This document shows, one piece after another, positions 9,503-16,524 of a stretch of 41,755 bases of DNA. Position 1 is the stretch's first letter; every line of letters starts with the position of its first letter. The DNA comes from Clostridiales bacterium (GTDB taxonomy: Bacteria > Bacillota > Clostridia > UBA1381), in contig JAQXZB010000096.1 of NCBI GenBank assembly GCA_029226975.1, forward strand, positions 1-41,755. The letters run 5' to 3'. Made by a program: the position numbers and the translations under genes. Under the pieces are notes generated by a model. The model ran no database searches. It was not told the DNA's origin and was given only the letters and a program-made list of their open reading frames with translations.

Positions 9503-9895
9503 ATGCAGCAGATAGGAACGGTTGAAAGAACGGACGGCGAATATGCCGAGGTGAGAATAAAAAGGCAATCTGCCTGCGGCGGTAACTGTGCCGGCTGCGG
9601 CGGCTGCGGCGGCAGGGAACAGGTGGTAAAGGCCCGGAACAAGGCGGGAGCAAAGGTGGGTGATACAGTGGCTCTTGAAATGGATTCGGGCAAGGTAATC
9701 GGTGCGGCGGCAGCGGTGTACATAGTACCTCTCGGGGTACTGGCGGCGGCGTTTATGGTGTTTAACCGAAAAATGGGCGAAGGCTCATCGATTTTGGCGT
9801 CACTGGCGGTAATGGCACTGCTTTATGTGTTTATTGCCCTTGCAAGCAGAAAAATAAAAAATAAATACAGATTGGTTATTGAAAAAATACTTTAA
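9503..9895 (+). CDS. RseC/MucC family (SoxR-reducing system) membrane protein
   Basis: This 130-residue protein has an N-terminal soluble domain with four closely spaced cysteines (C25, C29, C32, C35: C-GGN-C-AG-C-GG-C). A small beta domain follows (VGDTVALEMDS), then two membrane helices at about 70-117 and a basic tail. That is the layout of RseC/MucC proteins, which in other bacteria work with the Rnf-type SoxR-reducing complex and with anti-sigma factor RseA. In Clostridia they often sit alone or near rnf genes. Here it trails recN by 8 bases (AGGAG at the recN stop), so it is probably co-transcribed. No rnf genes are visible. The cysteine cluster suggests iron-sulfur or redox chemistry, which is inference. 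Confidence 0.82.
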   Translation: MQQIGTVERTDGEYAEVRIKRQSACGGNCAGCGGCGGREQVVKARNKAGAKVGDTVALEMDSGKVIGAAAAVYIVPLGVLAAAFMVFNRKMGEGSSILASLAVMALLYVFIALASRKIKNKYRLVIEKIL

Positions 9896-9907
9896 ATGTG
9901 GTATAAT
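9879..9907 (+). promoter_or_regulatory. Promoter of the 98-residue gene
   Basis: TTGAAA (9879-9884), a 17-base spacer and TATAAT (9902-9907) overlap the end of the preceding gene. A GAAAGGAG binding site precedes the ATG at 9941. Confidence 0.75.
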
Positions 9908-9940
9908 AAAATTTACAAATAACAGAAAGGAGCATAAAAA

Positions 9941-10237
9941 ATGGCATCAGTGAAGAAAAAGAAGATATTGAAGTATAACGGTAAGCCTCTTATAAGAGTG
10001 GGTGACAGGCTCTATTACGGCAACTTGGAGGATAAGCTGATTTTGGTTTTGGATATTGTTGACAAAAAGGAAATAAGCGGAGTGGAGGCAGCGTCAAAGG
10101 TAAAAATTTCGCTCATGGACAACACCGGAGAGATAGGCAAGGGTCAGGTATTCAGAAAAGCGGAGCGCGATGATATAAGGAAGGCTCTGGATATAGGAGA
10201 ATGGTGGCTTCAGGACGCACTTACAATGATGGCATAA
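9941..10237 (+). CDS. Small protein of unknown function
   Basis: I do not recognise this 98-residue protein. It starts with a lysine-rich stretch (MASVKKKKILKYNGKPL), continues with a predicted beta-rich middle (RLYYGN, KLILVLDIVDKKEI, KVKISLMDN), and ends with a helix (RDDIRKALDIGEWWLQDALTMMA). There is no signal peptide, membrane segment or cysteine. Good ribosome binding site (AAAGGAG), its own consensus promoter and a strong terminator support a real, separately expressed gene. The basic start and compact size would fit nucleic acid or ribosome contact, but that is only a guess. Confidence 0.75.
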   Translation: MASVKKKKILKYNGKPLIRVGDRLYYGNLEDKLILVLDIVDKKEISGVEAASKVKISLMDNTGEIGKGQVFRKAERDDIRKALDIGEWWLQDALTMMA

Positions 10238-10248
10238 TAAGGTAAAAG

Positions 10249-10294
10249 CAGGCACAAAATCAGTCCCTCGGGGATTGCTTTTTGGCCTGTTTTT
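10249..10294 (+). terminator. Rho-independent terminator
   Basis: A long hairpin (CAGGC 10249-10253 with GCCTG 10285-10289, and inner CAGTCCC/GGGATTG with an A/T-rich link) ends in TTTTTG. It closes the 98-residue gene's transcript. Confidence 0.85.
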
Positions 10295-10325
10295 GTATTA
10301 TTGGTTCATATATATATTTTACACC

Positions 10326-10363
10326 GGAAGTTCGCATTTGTAAAGTGCGGCTTCTGTTTTTTT
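10326..10363 (+). terminator. Second weaker terminator-like hairpin
   Basis: GGAAG..CGCA pairs with TGCG..CTTC with a small internal loop, followed by a run of seven T on the plus strand. It lies just past the stop of the minus-strand cobO gene and may act as a back-up in either direction. Confidence 0.45.
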
Positions 10364-10863
10364 CAGTATTCAATACCGGGTCTTGCCGAAATTCCCTTGT
10401 CATAGGGATGCTTTACCTTTTCTATGCATGAAGCATAGTCGGCAAGCTCCAAAAATTTGCCCGCATGAGCGCCTGTGAGGATTATTTCCTTATCAGCCCC
10501 AAAACGCTTTATAAGGCTCACAAGCGGCGCTTCCCTTATATAGCCCAGCTCACAAGCCCACAGGGCTTCGTCGAGAACAAGCATATCAAAGCTTAATTTG
10601 CTGATTTCACCAAGGGCTTTTTCGTAAAAAACAGCCGCTTGGGCAATTTCTTGGGCGGAAAACTCCCAGGAGGGCTTTTTAAAGGATAAGCCCTCTATTA
10701 AGGTGATGTTTTCAATATCGGAAAGAGCCTTTCTCTCGCTTGAGGAATTGTCCTTTAAAAACTGGAATATCACAACCCTCATTCCTGCGCCCGCCGCTCT
10801 CAGTGCCTGACCGAAGGCGGCGGTGGTTTTGCCCTTGCCGTTTCCGAAATAGATTTGAAGCAT
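10363..10863 (-). CDS. cobO: Cob(I)alamin adenosyltransferase, CobO/BtuR type
   Basis: This 166-residue cytoplasmic enzyme transfers the adenosyl group of ATP to reduced cobalamin, making coenzyme B12. The P-loop GNGKGKTT is at residues 7-14, the Walker B-like LVLDEALWA lies in the middle, and the typical ARPGIEY ending is present. Length is a little under the ~190-200 of enterobacterial BtuR, as usual for clostridial forms. It is the last gene of a minus-strand run D,D-carboxypeptidase-dUTPase-cobO, 13 bases after dut. No cobalamin synthesis or B12 riboswitch was seen, so it may serve salvage of imported corrinoids. Confidence 0.92.
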   Translation of the reverse strand: MLQIYFGNGKGKTTAAFGQALRAAGAGMRVVIFQFLKDNSSSERKALSDIENITLIEGLSFKKPSWEFSAQEIAQAAVFYEKALGEISKLSFDMLVLDEALWACELGYIREAPLVSLIKRFGADKEIILTGAHAGKFLELADYASCIEKVKHPYDKGISARPGIEY

Positions 10864-10876
10864 AATTTATCTCCGC

Positions 10877-11371
10877 TTATTTTGTGGTTGAACCAAAGCC
10901 GCCGTTTCTTATATCGGTAGTATCGTCGTCAACCGTAATCCCGTATTCGACAAATATTCCCTGGGCAAAGCCCTCGCCCGCATTTAGGGACACTGTTTTG
11001 TCCTCGTTTGACGCGTTTGTCAGCTTGCAGAAAATATGTCCCTCGTTGTCGCTGTAATAATAGTCGCTGTCTATAATGCCTACGGTGTTGTTCATCTGAA
11101 GCCTGAACTTAAAGCCCAGGCCGCTTCTGGGATAAAGCTTTAAAACCCAGCCGTCATCGATTTTTACCCTGATGCCGGTGGGGATTTTTATTGTTTGATT
11201 GGGCTTTAGGGTAAATGATATGGGGGCAAAGAAGTCATAGCCCGCCGAGCCTACGGTGGCGCGGCGCGGCAGTTTGATTTCCTCATATATTTTCTCGGCA
11301 TCGCCGCCCAAGTCCCAGTCCTTTATAAATTCCCCTTTGGAAACCTTTTCAAATTTTGCTATTCTTTTCAT
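10877..11371 (-). CDS. dut: dUTP diphosphatase
   Basis: This 164-residue trimeric enzyme hydrolyses dUTP to dUMP, keeping uracil out of DNA and feeding thymidylate synthesis. All five family motifs can be read in order: SAGYDFFAP, PRSGLGFK, NTVGIIDSDYYY, GEGFAQGIFVEY and the C-terminal RNGGFGSTTK. The N-terminal ~35 residues are longer than in minimal forms. Motif 3 has YYY where YRG is more common, but the catalytic Asp is present. The ATG at 11371 follows GAGGAG, which lies inside the end of the upstream D,D-carboxypeptidase gene (gap 6 bases), so translation is probably coupled. Confidence 0.92.
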   Translation of the reverse strand: MKRIAKFEKVSKGEFIKDWDLGGDAEKIYEEIKLPRRATVGSAGYDFFAPISFTLKPNQTIKIPTGIRVKIDDGWVLKLYPRSGLGFKFRLQMNNTVGIIDSDYYYSDNEGHIFCKLTNASNEDKTVSLNAGEGFAQGIFVEYGITVDDDTTDIRNGGFGSTTK

Positions 11372-11377
11372 AATTTA

Positions 11378-13042
11378 TTACTCCTCGTTATTGGTGTATC
11401 GTGAATTGGAGCCTCTTGCCTCCTCCTGTATGCGTGCCGTTCTTGACGCACTGCGGTCGGGGCTTTTTTGCTGCTTACTGCGTCTTAGTGACTGTATACG
11501 CTTTTGGCGCTCACGCTTTTTCTTCTTATTGTTGGCAACCATAAGCAGAATTATCAAAATGATTACGGGAATAAAGAAGAACGGGCTTGTTATTATCTTT
11601 ATTACTATATTCAAGGCGTGTATCAGATTATTTCTCTCAACATCATTTGTTGCGATAAGATTTGAGGTGCCTATCTGAGTACCCTTGTAGGTGTAGGTAA
11701 CGCTTCCCAAAACATCACCCTTTTTAATGGGTGCGTTTAGAGTGTCGGGAATGTTTATGCTGGGTATAATATCGGCACTGCTGTCCACGTTTGCGGGTAC
11801 AAGCGCGTTTACCTGTGCTTCAACTGTCAGCGCAACCCGGGTGTTGTTCTTTGCCTCGGCAACCTTTGAGTCGGAAACCACATCGCCGGGGGAGGCGATA
11901 ACCTGATTTACATAATTGTCAAAGCCGAAATCGAACAGCGTTCTGCTGTCGATATAGGAATACGCCTTGTCCTTTACGTCCTCGTTGGGGCAGTTGAGGG
12001 TTATGGCAAGAAGCTGAATGTCATTGTACTGCGCCGAGGAAACCAGACAGTAGCCCGCCTGTGAGGTGTGACCGGTTTTGATACCGGTACAGGGCGGGTA
12101 GTAATGGCTCATGGAACGCGAGGTACTCAAAAACAAATTCGTGTTTACGAGAATACGTTCGCTTGTGTACTTGTTGGTGGGCGCGATTTTGTATATCGGC
12201 ATCTTGACTATCTCGCGGAAGGTTTCGTTATGCATTGCGTACTGGGAAATAATTGCCAGGTCGCGGGCGGTGGTATAGTGATTGTCATCGTGAGTACCGC
12301 AGGAATTTGCAAAATGGGTGTTGGTCATGCCCAGCTCCTGTGCCTTTTGATTCATCATGGCAACAAATGCGTCCATTGACCCGGCAAGATGAATTGCCAG
12401 TACATTTGCCGCATCGTTTGCCGAATAAACAAGCATACCCGTAAGAAGCTGCTCAAAGGTAAGCTCCTCACCCGTAAGAATACCCATGTGCGAATCCTCC
12501 AGAGTAATCGGCGCGATTGCCTCATAGGGCGCGGTAATGACCTCATTCATATCTTGGCACAACTCAATGGCAAGAATACCCGTCATTATCTTGGTGGTGC
12601 TGGCGGGATAAAGCTTTTGGTCAATGTTCTTGCCGTAGAGAAGTCTGCCGGAATTTAAGTCCATTAAAAGCGCCGCCTGTGCATAGCGGACATCGGGCTC
12701 GCCCATTGACTCGTCCTCAAGATAAACCGAGCCGTTGCCGCTGCTGTAGGCAATATCCATATTTGCGCCTATGTCGCCCGAAGCCTTTATAGCCGGGTCA
12801 AGCTCTGCCGGCTCCTGTGCGGGAGCAATGTCCTCGGTCTGCACATCTAAAACAGGCTGCTCCGTTTCTTTTACAGGCTCTGCGGTGGGAGCGGCTGTGG
12901 CTATGGTATTATTGGTCGTTCCGCTTACCGCGGCGTCGGTGGTCGTAGTTGTTGAATTTTTCGGTGCTGCCGTTGCTGATAAAAAGCTTGCGGCACACAG
13001 CACCGACGCAAGTATCAAAGAAATTGTTTTTTTCATTCTCAT
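11378..13042 (-). CDS. Serine-type D-Ala-D-Ala carboxypeptidase (PBP5-like)
   Basis: This 554-residue protein is a membrane-anchored penicillin-binding protein that trims the terminal D-alanine from peptidoglycan stem peptides outside the membrane. A signal peptide spans about 1-26 (MRMKKTISLILASVLCA..). A Thr/Ala/Pro-rich linker of ~85 residues follows. The peptidase S11 domain has the active-site tetrad S148-TT-K151, S207-A-N209 and K322-T-G324. The C-terminal PBP5 beta domain leads to a membrane helix at about 480-503 and a very basic cytoplasmic tail of ~50 residues. The long low-complexity linker and the charged tail are unusual compared with DacF. It is the first gene of the run with dut and cobO. 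Confidence 0.93.
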   Translation of the reverse strand: MRMKKTISLILASVLCAASFLSATAAPKNSTTTTTDAAVSGTTNNTIATAAPTAEPVKETEQPVLDVQTEDIAPAQEPAELDPAIKASGDIGANMDIAYSSGNGSVYLEDESMGEPDVRYAQAALLMDLNSGRLLYGKNIDQKLYPASTTKIMTGILAIELCQDMNEVITAPYEAIAPITLEDSHMGILTGEELTFEQLLTGMLVYSANDAANVLAIHLAGSMDAFVAMMNQKAQELGMTNTHFANSCGTHDDNHYTTARDLAIISQYAMHNETFREIVKMPIYKIAPTNKYTSERILVNTNLFLSTSRSMSHYYPPCTGIKTGHTSQAGYCLVSSAQYNDIQLLAITLNCPNEDVKDKAYSYIDSRTLFDFGFDNYVNQVIASPGDVVSDSKVAEAKNNTRVALTVEAQVNALVPANVDSSADIIPSINIPDTLNAPIKKGDVLGSVTYTYKGTQIGTSNLIATNDVERNNLIHALNIVIKIITSPFFFIPVIILIILLMVANNKKKKRERQKRIQSLRRSKQQKSPDRSASRTARIQEEARGSNSRYTNNEE

Positions 13043-13084
13043 AAAAATTTATCCTCCCTGAAAAAACATACTGACTCATTATCT

Positions 13085-13113
13085 ATTATACATTAAAAAA
13101 GGCGGGAAGTCAA
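13085..13113 (-). promoter_or_regulatory. Promoter of the D,D-carboxypeptidase-dut-cobO run
   Basis: On the minus strand, TTGACT (13108-13113), a 17-base spacer and TATAAT (13085-13090) lie 43 bases before the ATG at 13042, which has GGGAGG upstream. Confidence 0.82.
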
Positions 13114-13268
13114 AAAAATTGTAAAAAAGTATAGAAAATTTAATATTTGATAAATAAAATATCCTAAAATCGGCGTATATACCGTATTTTAACGGACAAC
13201 GGTTTGATTTAAAGGCTGTTTTTGATATTGTATTTGAATACCGTAACAGAAATTTAAACTGCATTTAA

Positions 13269-13305
13269 ATCCCGCTTAATATTAAAATATAAAATATCCC
13301 GCTTA
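13269..13305 (+). repeat. Two direct repeats ATCCCGCTTA
   Basis: Identical ten-base copies at 13269-13278 and 13296-13305 lie directly upstream of the -35 box at 13313. The 27-base period and the position suggest a binding site for the response regulator encoded next. This is inference. Confidence 0.4.
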
Positions 13306-13312
13306 TTGGGTG

Positions 13313-13341
13313 TTGAATATTTTAATATTTTATGTTATACT
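13313..13341 (+). promoter_or_regulatory. Promoter of the first two-component operon
   Basis: TTGAAT (13313-13318), a 17-base spacer and TATACT (13336-13341) precede GAAAGGA and the ATG at 13379. Confidence 0.78.
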
Positions 13342-13378
13342 ATAATATATAGATTATTGGAAAGAAAGGAAAAAGCAG

Positions 13379-14062
13379 ATGAAAATACTTGTTGTTGATG
13401 ACGAAAAGGTAATCGTCAAGGGAATAAAATTCAATCTTGAGCAGGACGGCTATCAGGTGGAAACTGCCTTTGACGGCGAGGAGGCAATACGTCTGGCGCA
13501 TGACGATACTATTGACCTTATCCTTTTGGATCTGATGCTTCCCAAGGTGGACGGATTTACGGTGTGCCGCACTATAAGGGGCTTTTCAAATGTGCCGATA
13601 ATAATGCTCACTGCAAAGGGTGAGGACATTGACAAAATTCTCGGTCTTGAATACGGTGCGGACGATTATATCACCAAGCCCTTTAATATCCGCGAGGTGA
13701 CGGCAAGAATTAAGGCAATACTGCGCCGCGTAAACCCGGAGCCCAAGGGCGACAAGGAAAAGCTCATTGTTTCGGGGGATATACGGCTTGATTACAATTT
13801 CCGTCATGTTACGGTAAACGGAAAGACAATAGAGCTTACGGGAAAGGAATTTGACCTGTTGGAGCTGTTTTTGAAAAATCCCGGCAAGGTTTATACAAGG
13901 GAGCAGCTTCTCGATATTGCCTGGGGCTTTGATTATCCGGGAGATGTGCGTACGGTTGACGTGCATATAAGAAGGCTTAGGGAAAAGATAGAGGAAAAGC
14001 CCGCCGAGCCTAAGTATCTTAAAACGAAATGGGGTGTAGGCTATTACTATAAAAAAGCCTGA
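13379..14062 (+). CDS. OmpR/PhoB-family response regulator
   Basis: This 227-residue regulator has a receiver domain (1-~120) with the acidic pair D7/D8, phospho-acceptor D51 (LLDLMLPKVDG) and the MLTAKG / DDYITKPF motifs. A winged-helix DNA-binding domain (about 130-227) follows, with the RTVDVHIRRLREKIE recognition helix and the WGVGYYY ending. It resembles the WalR/PhoP/ResD group, but the sequence alone does not fix which. The kinase gene follows 46 bases later, and a GerMN protein is third in the operon. That arrangement suggests an envelope-sensing system. Confidence 0.93.
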   Translation: MKILVVDDEKVIVKGIKFNLEQDGYQVETAFDGEEAIRLAHDDTIDLILLDLMLPKVDGFTVCRTIRGFSNVPIIMLTAKGEDIDKILGLEYGADDYITKPFNIREVTARIKAILRRVNPEPKGDKEKLIVSGDIRLDYNFRHVTVNGKTIELTGKEFDLLELFLKNPGKVYTREQLLDIAWGFDYPGDVRTVDVHIRRLREKIEEKPAEPKYLKTKWGVGYYYKKA

Positions 14063-14108
14063 CTTAAAAAAAGCATTAAACGGCATAACCGGCTCTCTGC
14101 GCTTTACG

Positions 14109-15524
14109 ATGATTGCCTCGTACATAGCGGTTATACTGGTAACGCTTATCCTTATGACGGTGTACATTATAGGGATTTTGTCGGATAATCTGTATTCCTC
14201 CGAAAAAACGGATATGTTTGCAAAGGCGAATATAATAGCCGAGAGCATATCGGAAATATGGGACGCAAATACCGAAATATCCTTTGCCCAGGCGGAAAGC
14301 GTGGTTGACCATCTGCTTGCGGGAACGAGCATAAGAGGTGTGGTAACAAATACCGCATATTCGGTGCTTTATGATACCAATAAGGAGTCAAATCTTCAGG
14401 GAAAGGCGTTTGTGCGCGATGTTTTAAAGCGTGCCGTTGACGGTGAGCAGGCGGACATAACCTCCGATGACGAAACCGGAATAAAAATGATTTCCGTATC
14501 CGTACCCATATACCGGGGCGAGGTTATTGTGGGCGGCGTGTATCTGGCAAAAACGGTGAGCAATGTGGCAAATACGGTGCAGTCCACGCAAAACAGCCTT
14601 GTTGTGTTTTCCATCATGATTATTATACTTATAGGCATGATGTCCTGGGGCTTTAGCTTTATCATCACTTCGCCCTTAGAGGAGTTTAAGGAAGCGGCGC
14701 ATAAAATCTCAAAGGGGGATTTTTCGTGCCGGGTCAAGATAAACGGACACAACGAGCTTGCTCAGATGGGCGAAACCTTAAATTATATGTGCAATGAATT
14801 GAGCCACTTGGAGGAAAAACGGCGCAAGTTCGTTTCGGATGTTTCCCACGAGCTTAAAACGCCGATGGCGGGAATAAAGCTTATATGCGACTCACTTGTG
14901 CAGACAACCGAGCCGGACCCTGAAATGGTCAGGGAGTTTTTAACGGATATGTCCGAGGAGGTTGACCGCCTTACAAGGCTTATAGAACGGCTTTTGACCC
15001 TTACCCGCCTTGATAACGGAGCCTCAAACCTGAAGCTTGAAAAAACCGATGTGGGCGCAATGCTCACTCGGATTATAAGAAAGCTTACGGGCATAGCGGA
15101 CTCTAAGACAATTAAGATAGAGCGCGCCTATGACGGGGAGGAGCTGCCGGCGGCAATGCTTGATTATGACAAAATATATGAGGCTGTGTATAACATTGTC
15201 GACAACGCCATAAAATACACGCCCGAGGGCGGCGAGGTCAAGGTAGAGGCTCAAAAAAGAGAGGGCTTTTTGGTGATACGCGTTGAGGATACCGGTGACG
15301 GTATACCCGAAAAGGACAGGGAGAAGGTGTTCGAGCGTTTTGTGCGCTTGGATGATTCAAGAAGCCGCGAAACCGGCGGAACCGGTTTAGGACTGGCAAT
15401 TACCAAGGAAGCGATAACCATGCACGGCGGAACGATAAAAATATCCGAGGGCGCAGCGGGCGGAAGCGTGTTTACCGTATTGCTGCCGTGTATGCCTGCA
15501 CAGGGAGGCGAGAAGTTGACATGA
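14109..15524 (+). CDS. Membrane sensor histidine kinase
   Basis: This 471-residue kinase is the cognate of the preceding regulator. A first membrane helix is at about 1-24 and an extracytoplasmic sensor at about 25-160. The second helix is at about 162-184, a HAMP linker follows, and the HisKA dimerisation domain has phospho-accepting H247 in SHELKTP. The HATPase domain has the N box (NIVDNAIKYTP), the G1 box (DTGDGIPE) and the G2 box (GGTGLGLAI). The start is uncertain: ATG at 14109 has no visible ribosome binding site and puts the first residue directly at the helix. The same frame stays open upstream through the regulator's stop, but offers no ATG, GTG or TTG. The stop overlaps the next gene's ATG (ATGA). 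Confidence 0.92.
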   Translation: MIASYIAVILVTLILMTVYIIGILSDNLYSSEKTDMFAKANIIAESISEIWDANTEISFAQAESVVDHLLAGTSIRGVVTNTAYSVLYDTNKESNLQGKAFVRDVLKRAVDGEQADITSDDETGIKMISVSVPIYRGEVIVGGVYLAKTVSNVANTVQSTQNSLVVFSIMIIILIGMMSWGFSFIITSPLEEFKEAAHKISKGDFSCRVKINGHNELAQMGETLNYMCNELSHLEEKRRKFVSDVSHELKTPMAGIKLICDSLVQTTEPDPEMVREFLTDMSEEVDRLTRLIERLLTLTRLDNGASNLKLEKTDVGAMLTRIIRKLTGIADSKTIKIERAYDGEELPAAMLDYDKIYEAVYNIVDNAIKYTPEGGEVKVEAQKREGFLVIRVEDTGDGIPEKDREKVFERFVRLDDSRSRETGGTGLGLAITKEAITMHGGTIKISEGAAGGSVFTVLLPCMPAQGGEKLT

Positions 15525-16456
15525 GTGGAAAAGTAAAGATTGCGGCCATGGCGGCAGCCGCCGCGGCGGTGATAATCGCATTGATTGCCGCGGCGGTGAT
15601 ACGCATGGATCAGAGTATGTTAAGAAAGCAGTGCGAGCTGTATTTTCTTAATGAAACAAAGACAACTCTTATTGCCGAAAGCCGCGAGATTAAATATGAA
15701 AATCCGAATACTTTAAGCGTGGCAATGATTGAAGCCCTCATAGACGGTCCGCAAAACAAAAGCTGCAAGCCGGTGCTGGGCAGAAAGACAAAGCTTTTGA
15801 GCGTTGATTTGACACAGCCGGGAAGCATAATAGCGGATTTTAACGAGGATTTTATAAGCGGTGATGAGGCAAAGGACGTTATGGCGGTTTACGCAGTGGC
15901 AAAAACCCTCTGTACCATAGACGAAACAGAAAGGGTAAAGGTCACGATAAACGGCGGCGATATTACCACCGCCAACGGCACGCTTATAGATTTTTTGAGT
16001 GATGCGGATATAAACCTCTCCACCGATACCAACACTGACGAAACCCGTTCCGTAGTGCTGTATTTTAACGAGAAGGGAACGGAATATTTAAAGGGTGAGG
16101 ACAGGACCATAAAGGTGACGGATCAGATGCCGCTTGCCTATTATGTCATAAATGAGCTTATCAAGGGTACCGAAAACGAAGCGCTTTCGGATGTAATAAG
16201 CCGCGATACGCAGCTTATCGGAGTGTACATAACAAATAACATATGCTATGTTAATCTTGATGTGAGCTTCATAAACAAAAATTCCGGCTCCGAAAAGAAG
16301 CAGGAGCTGGCGGTGTATTCGATAGTCGATTCCTTAACGGAGCTTGATAATATTGCGAGAGTGCAGTTTTTGATAGACGGAAAAAAGGTTGAACGCTTCG
16401 GGAAAATGGATTTTTCCAAGCTGTTTGAAAGAAATCTTGATATTATATCCTGGTAG
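15521..16456 (+). CDS. GerMN double-domain membrane-anchored protein
   Basis: This 311-residue protein has an N-terminal membrane helix (Ala-rich, about residues 6-26) and two GerMN repeats. Each repeat contains a strand-turn-strand pattern and an ISxDxxQLIGV- or GRKTKLLSV-like segment followed by DFNEDF or NLDVSF. GerM of Bacillus is a lipoprotein needed for sporulation and germination; GerMN domains occur in many envelope proteins of unknown role. I chose the ATG at 15521 over the upstream GTG at 15488. It overlaps the kinase stop as ATGA and has GGGAGGCG ten bases before it. Tight coupling to the kinase suggests that it modulates or reports to that sensor at the cell surface, by analogy with YycH/YycI, though it is not homologous. 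Confidence 0.85.
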   Translation: MSGKVKIAAMAAAAAAVIIALIAAAVIRMDQSMLRKQCELYFLNETKTTLIAESREIKYENPNTLSVAMIEALIDGPQNKSCKPVLGRKTKLLSVDLTQPGSIIADFNEDFISGDEAKDVMAVYAVAKTLCTIDETERVKVTINGGDITTANGTLIDFLSDADINLSTDTNTDETRSVVLYFNEKGTEYLKGEDRTIKVTDQMPLAYYVINELIKGTENEALSDVISRDTQLIGVYITNNICYVNLDVSFINKNSGSEKKQELAVYSIVDSLTELDNIARVQFLIDGKKVERFGKMDFSKLFERNLDIISW

Positions 16457-16460
16457 GGCA

Positions 16461-16489
16461 TTGACAAAACTGACAATATAAGGTATAAT
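16461..16489 (+). promoter_or_regulatory. Perfect-consensus SigA promoter of rhaB
   Basis: TTGACA (16461-16466), 17 bases, then TATAAT (16484-16489): both boxes are perfect, and the promoter starts 4 bases after the stop of the GerMN gene. No sugar-responsive operator was recognised, so expression may be constitutive. Confidence 0.9.
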
Positions 16490-16524
16490 ATAAATAATTA
16501 TTTTGTGCAAAGGGGAATGTTACA

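Larger units (their letters stand above)
13043..13378. other. Divergent intergenic region with two promoters and direct repeats
   Basis: This 336-base A+T-rich region separates the D,D-carboxypeptidase gene (minus) from the response regulator gene (plus). It holds one promoter for each, and two copies of ATCCCGCTTA (13269-13278 and 13296-13305), 27 bases apart, just upstream of the plus promoter. No coding signal was seen. Confidence 0.7.

Noticed and set aside
10863-13042. Cobalamin riboswitch for the cobO run
   Set aside because: cobO lies inside the run behind dut and no long structured leader precedes the first gene.
13586-14332. A 248-codon minus-strand frame across the first regulator gene
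   Set aside because: It is antisense to a response regulator with clear motifs and lacks any family resemblance.
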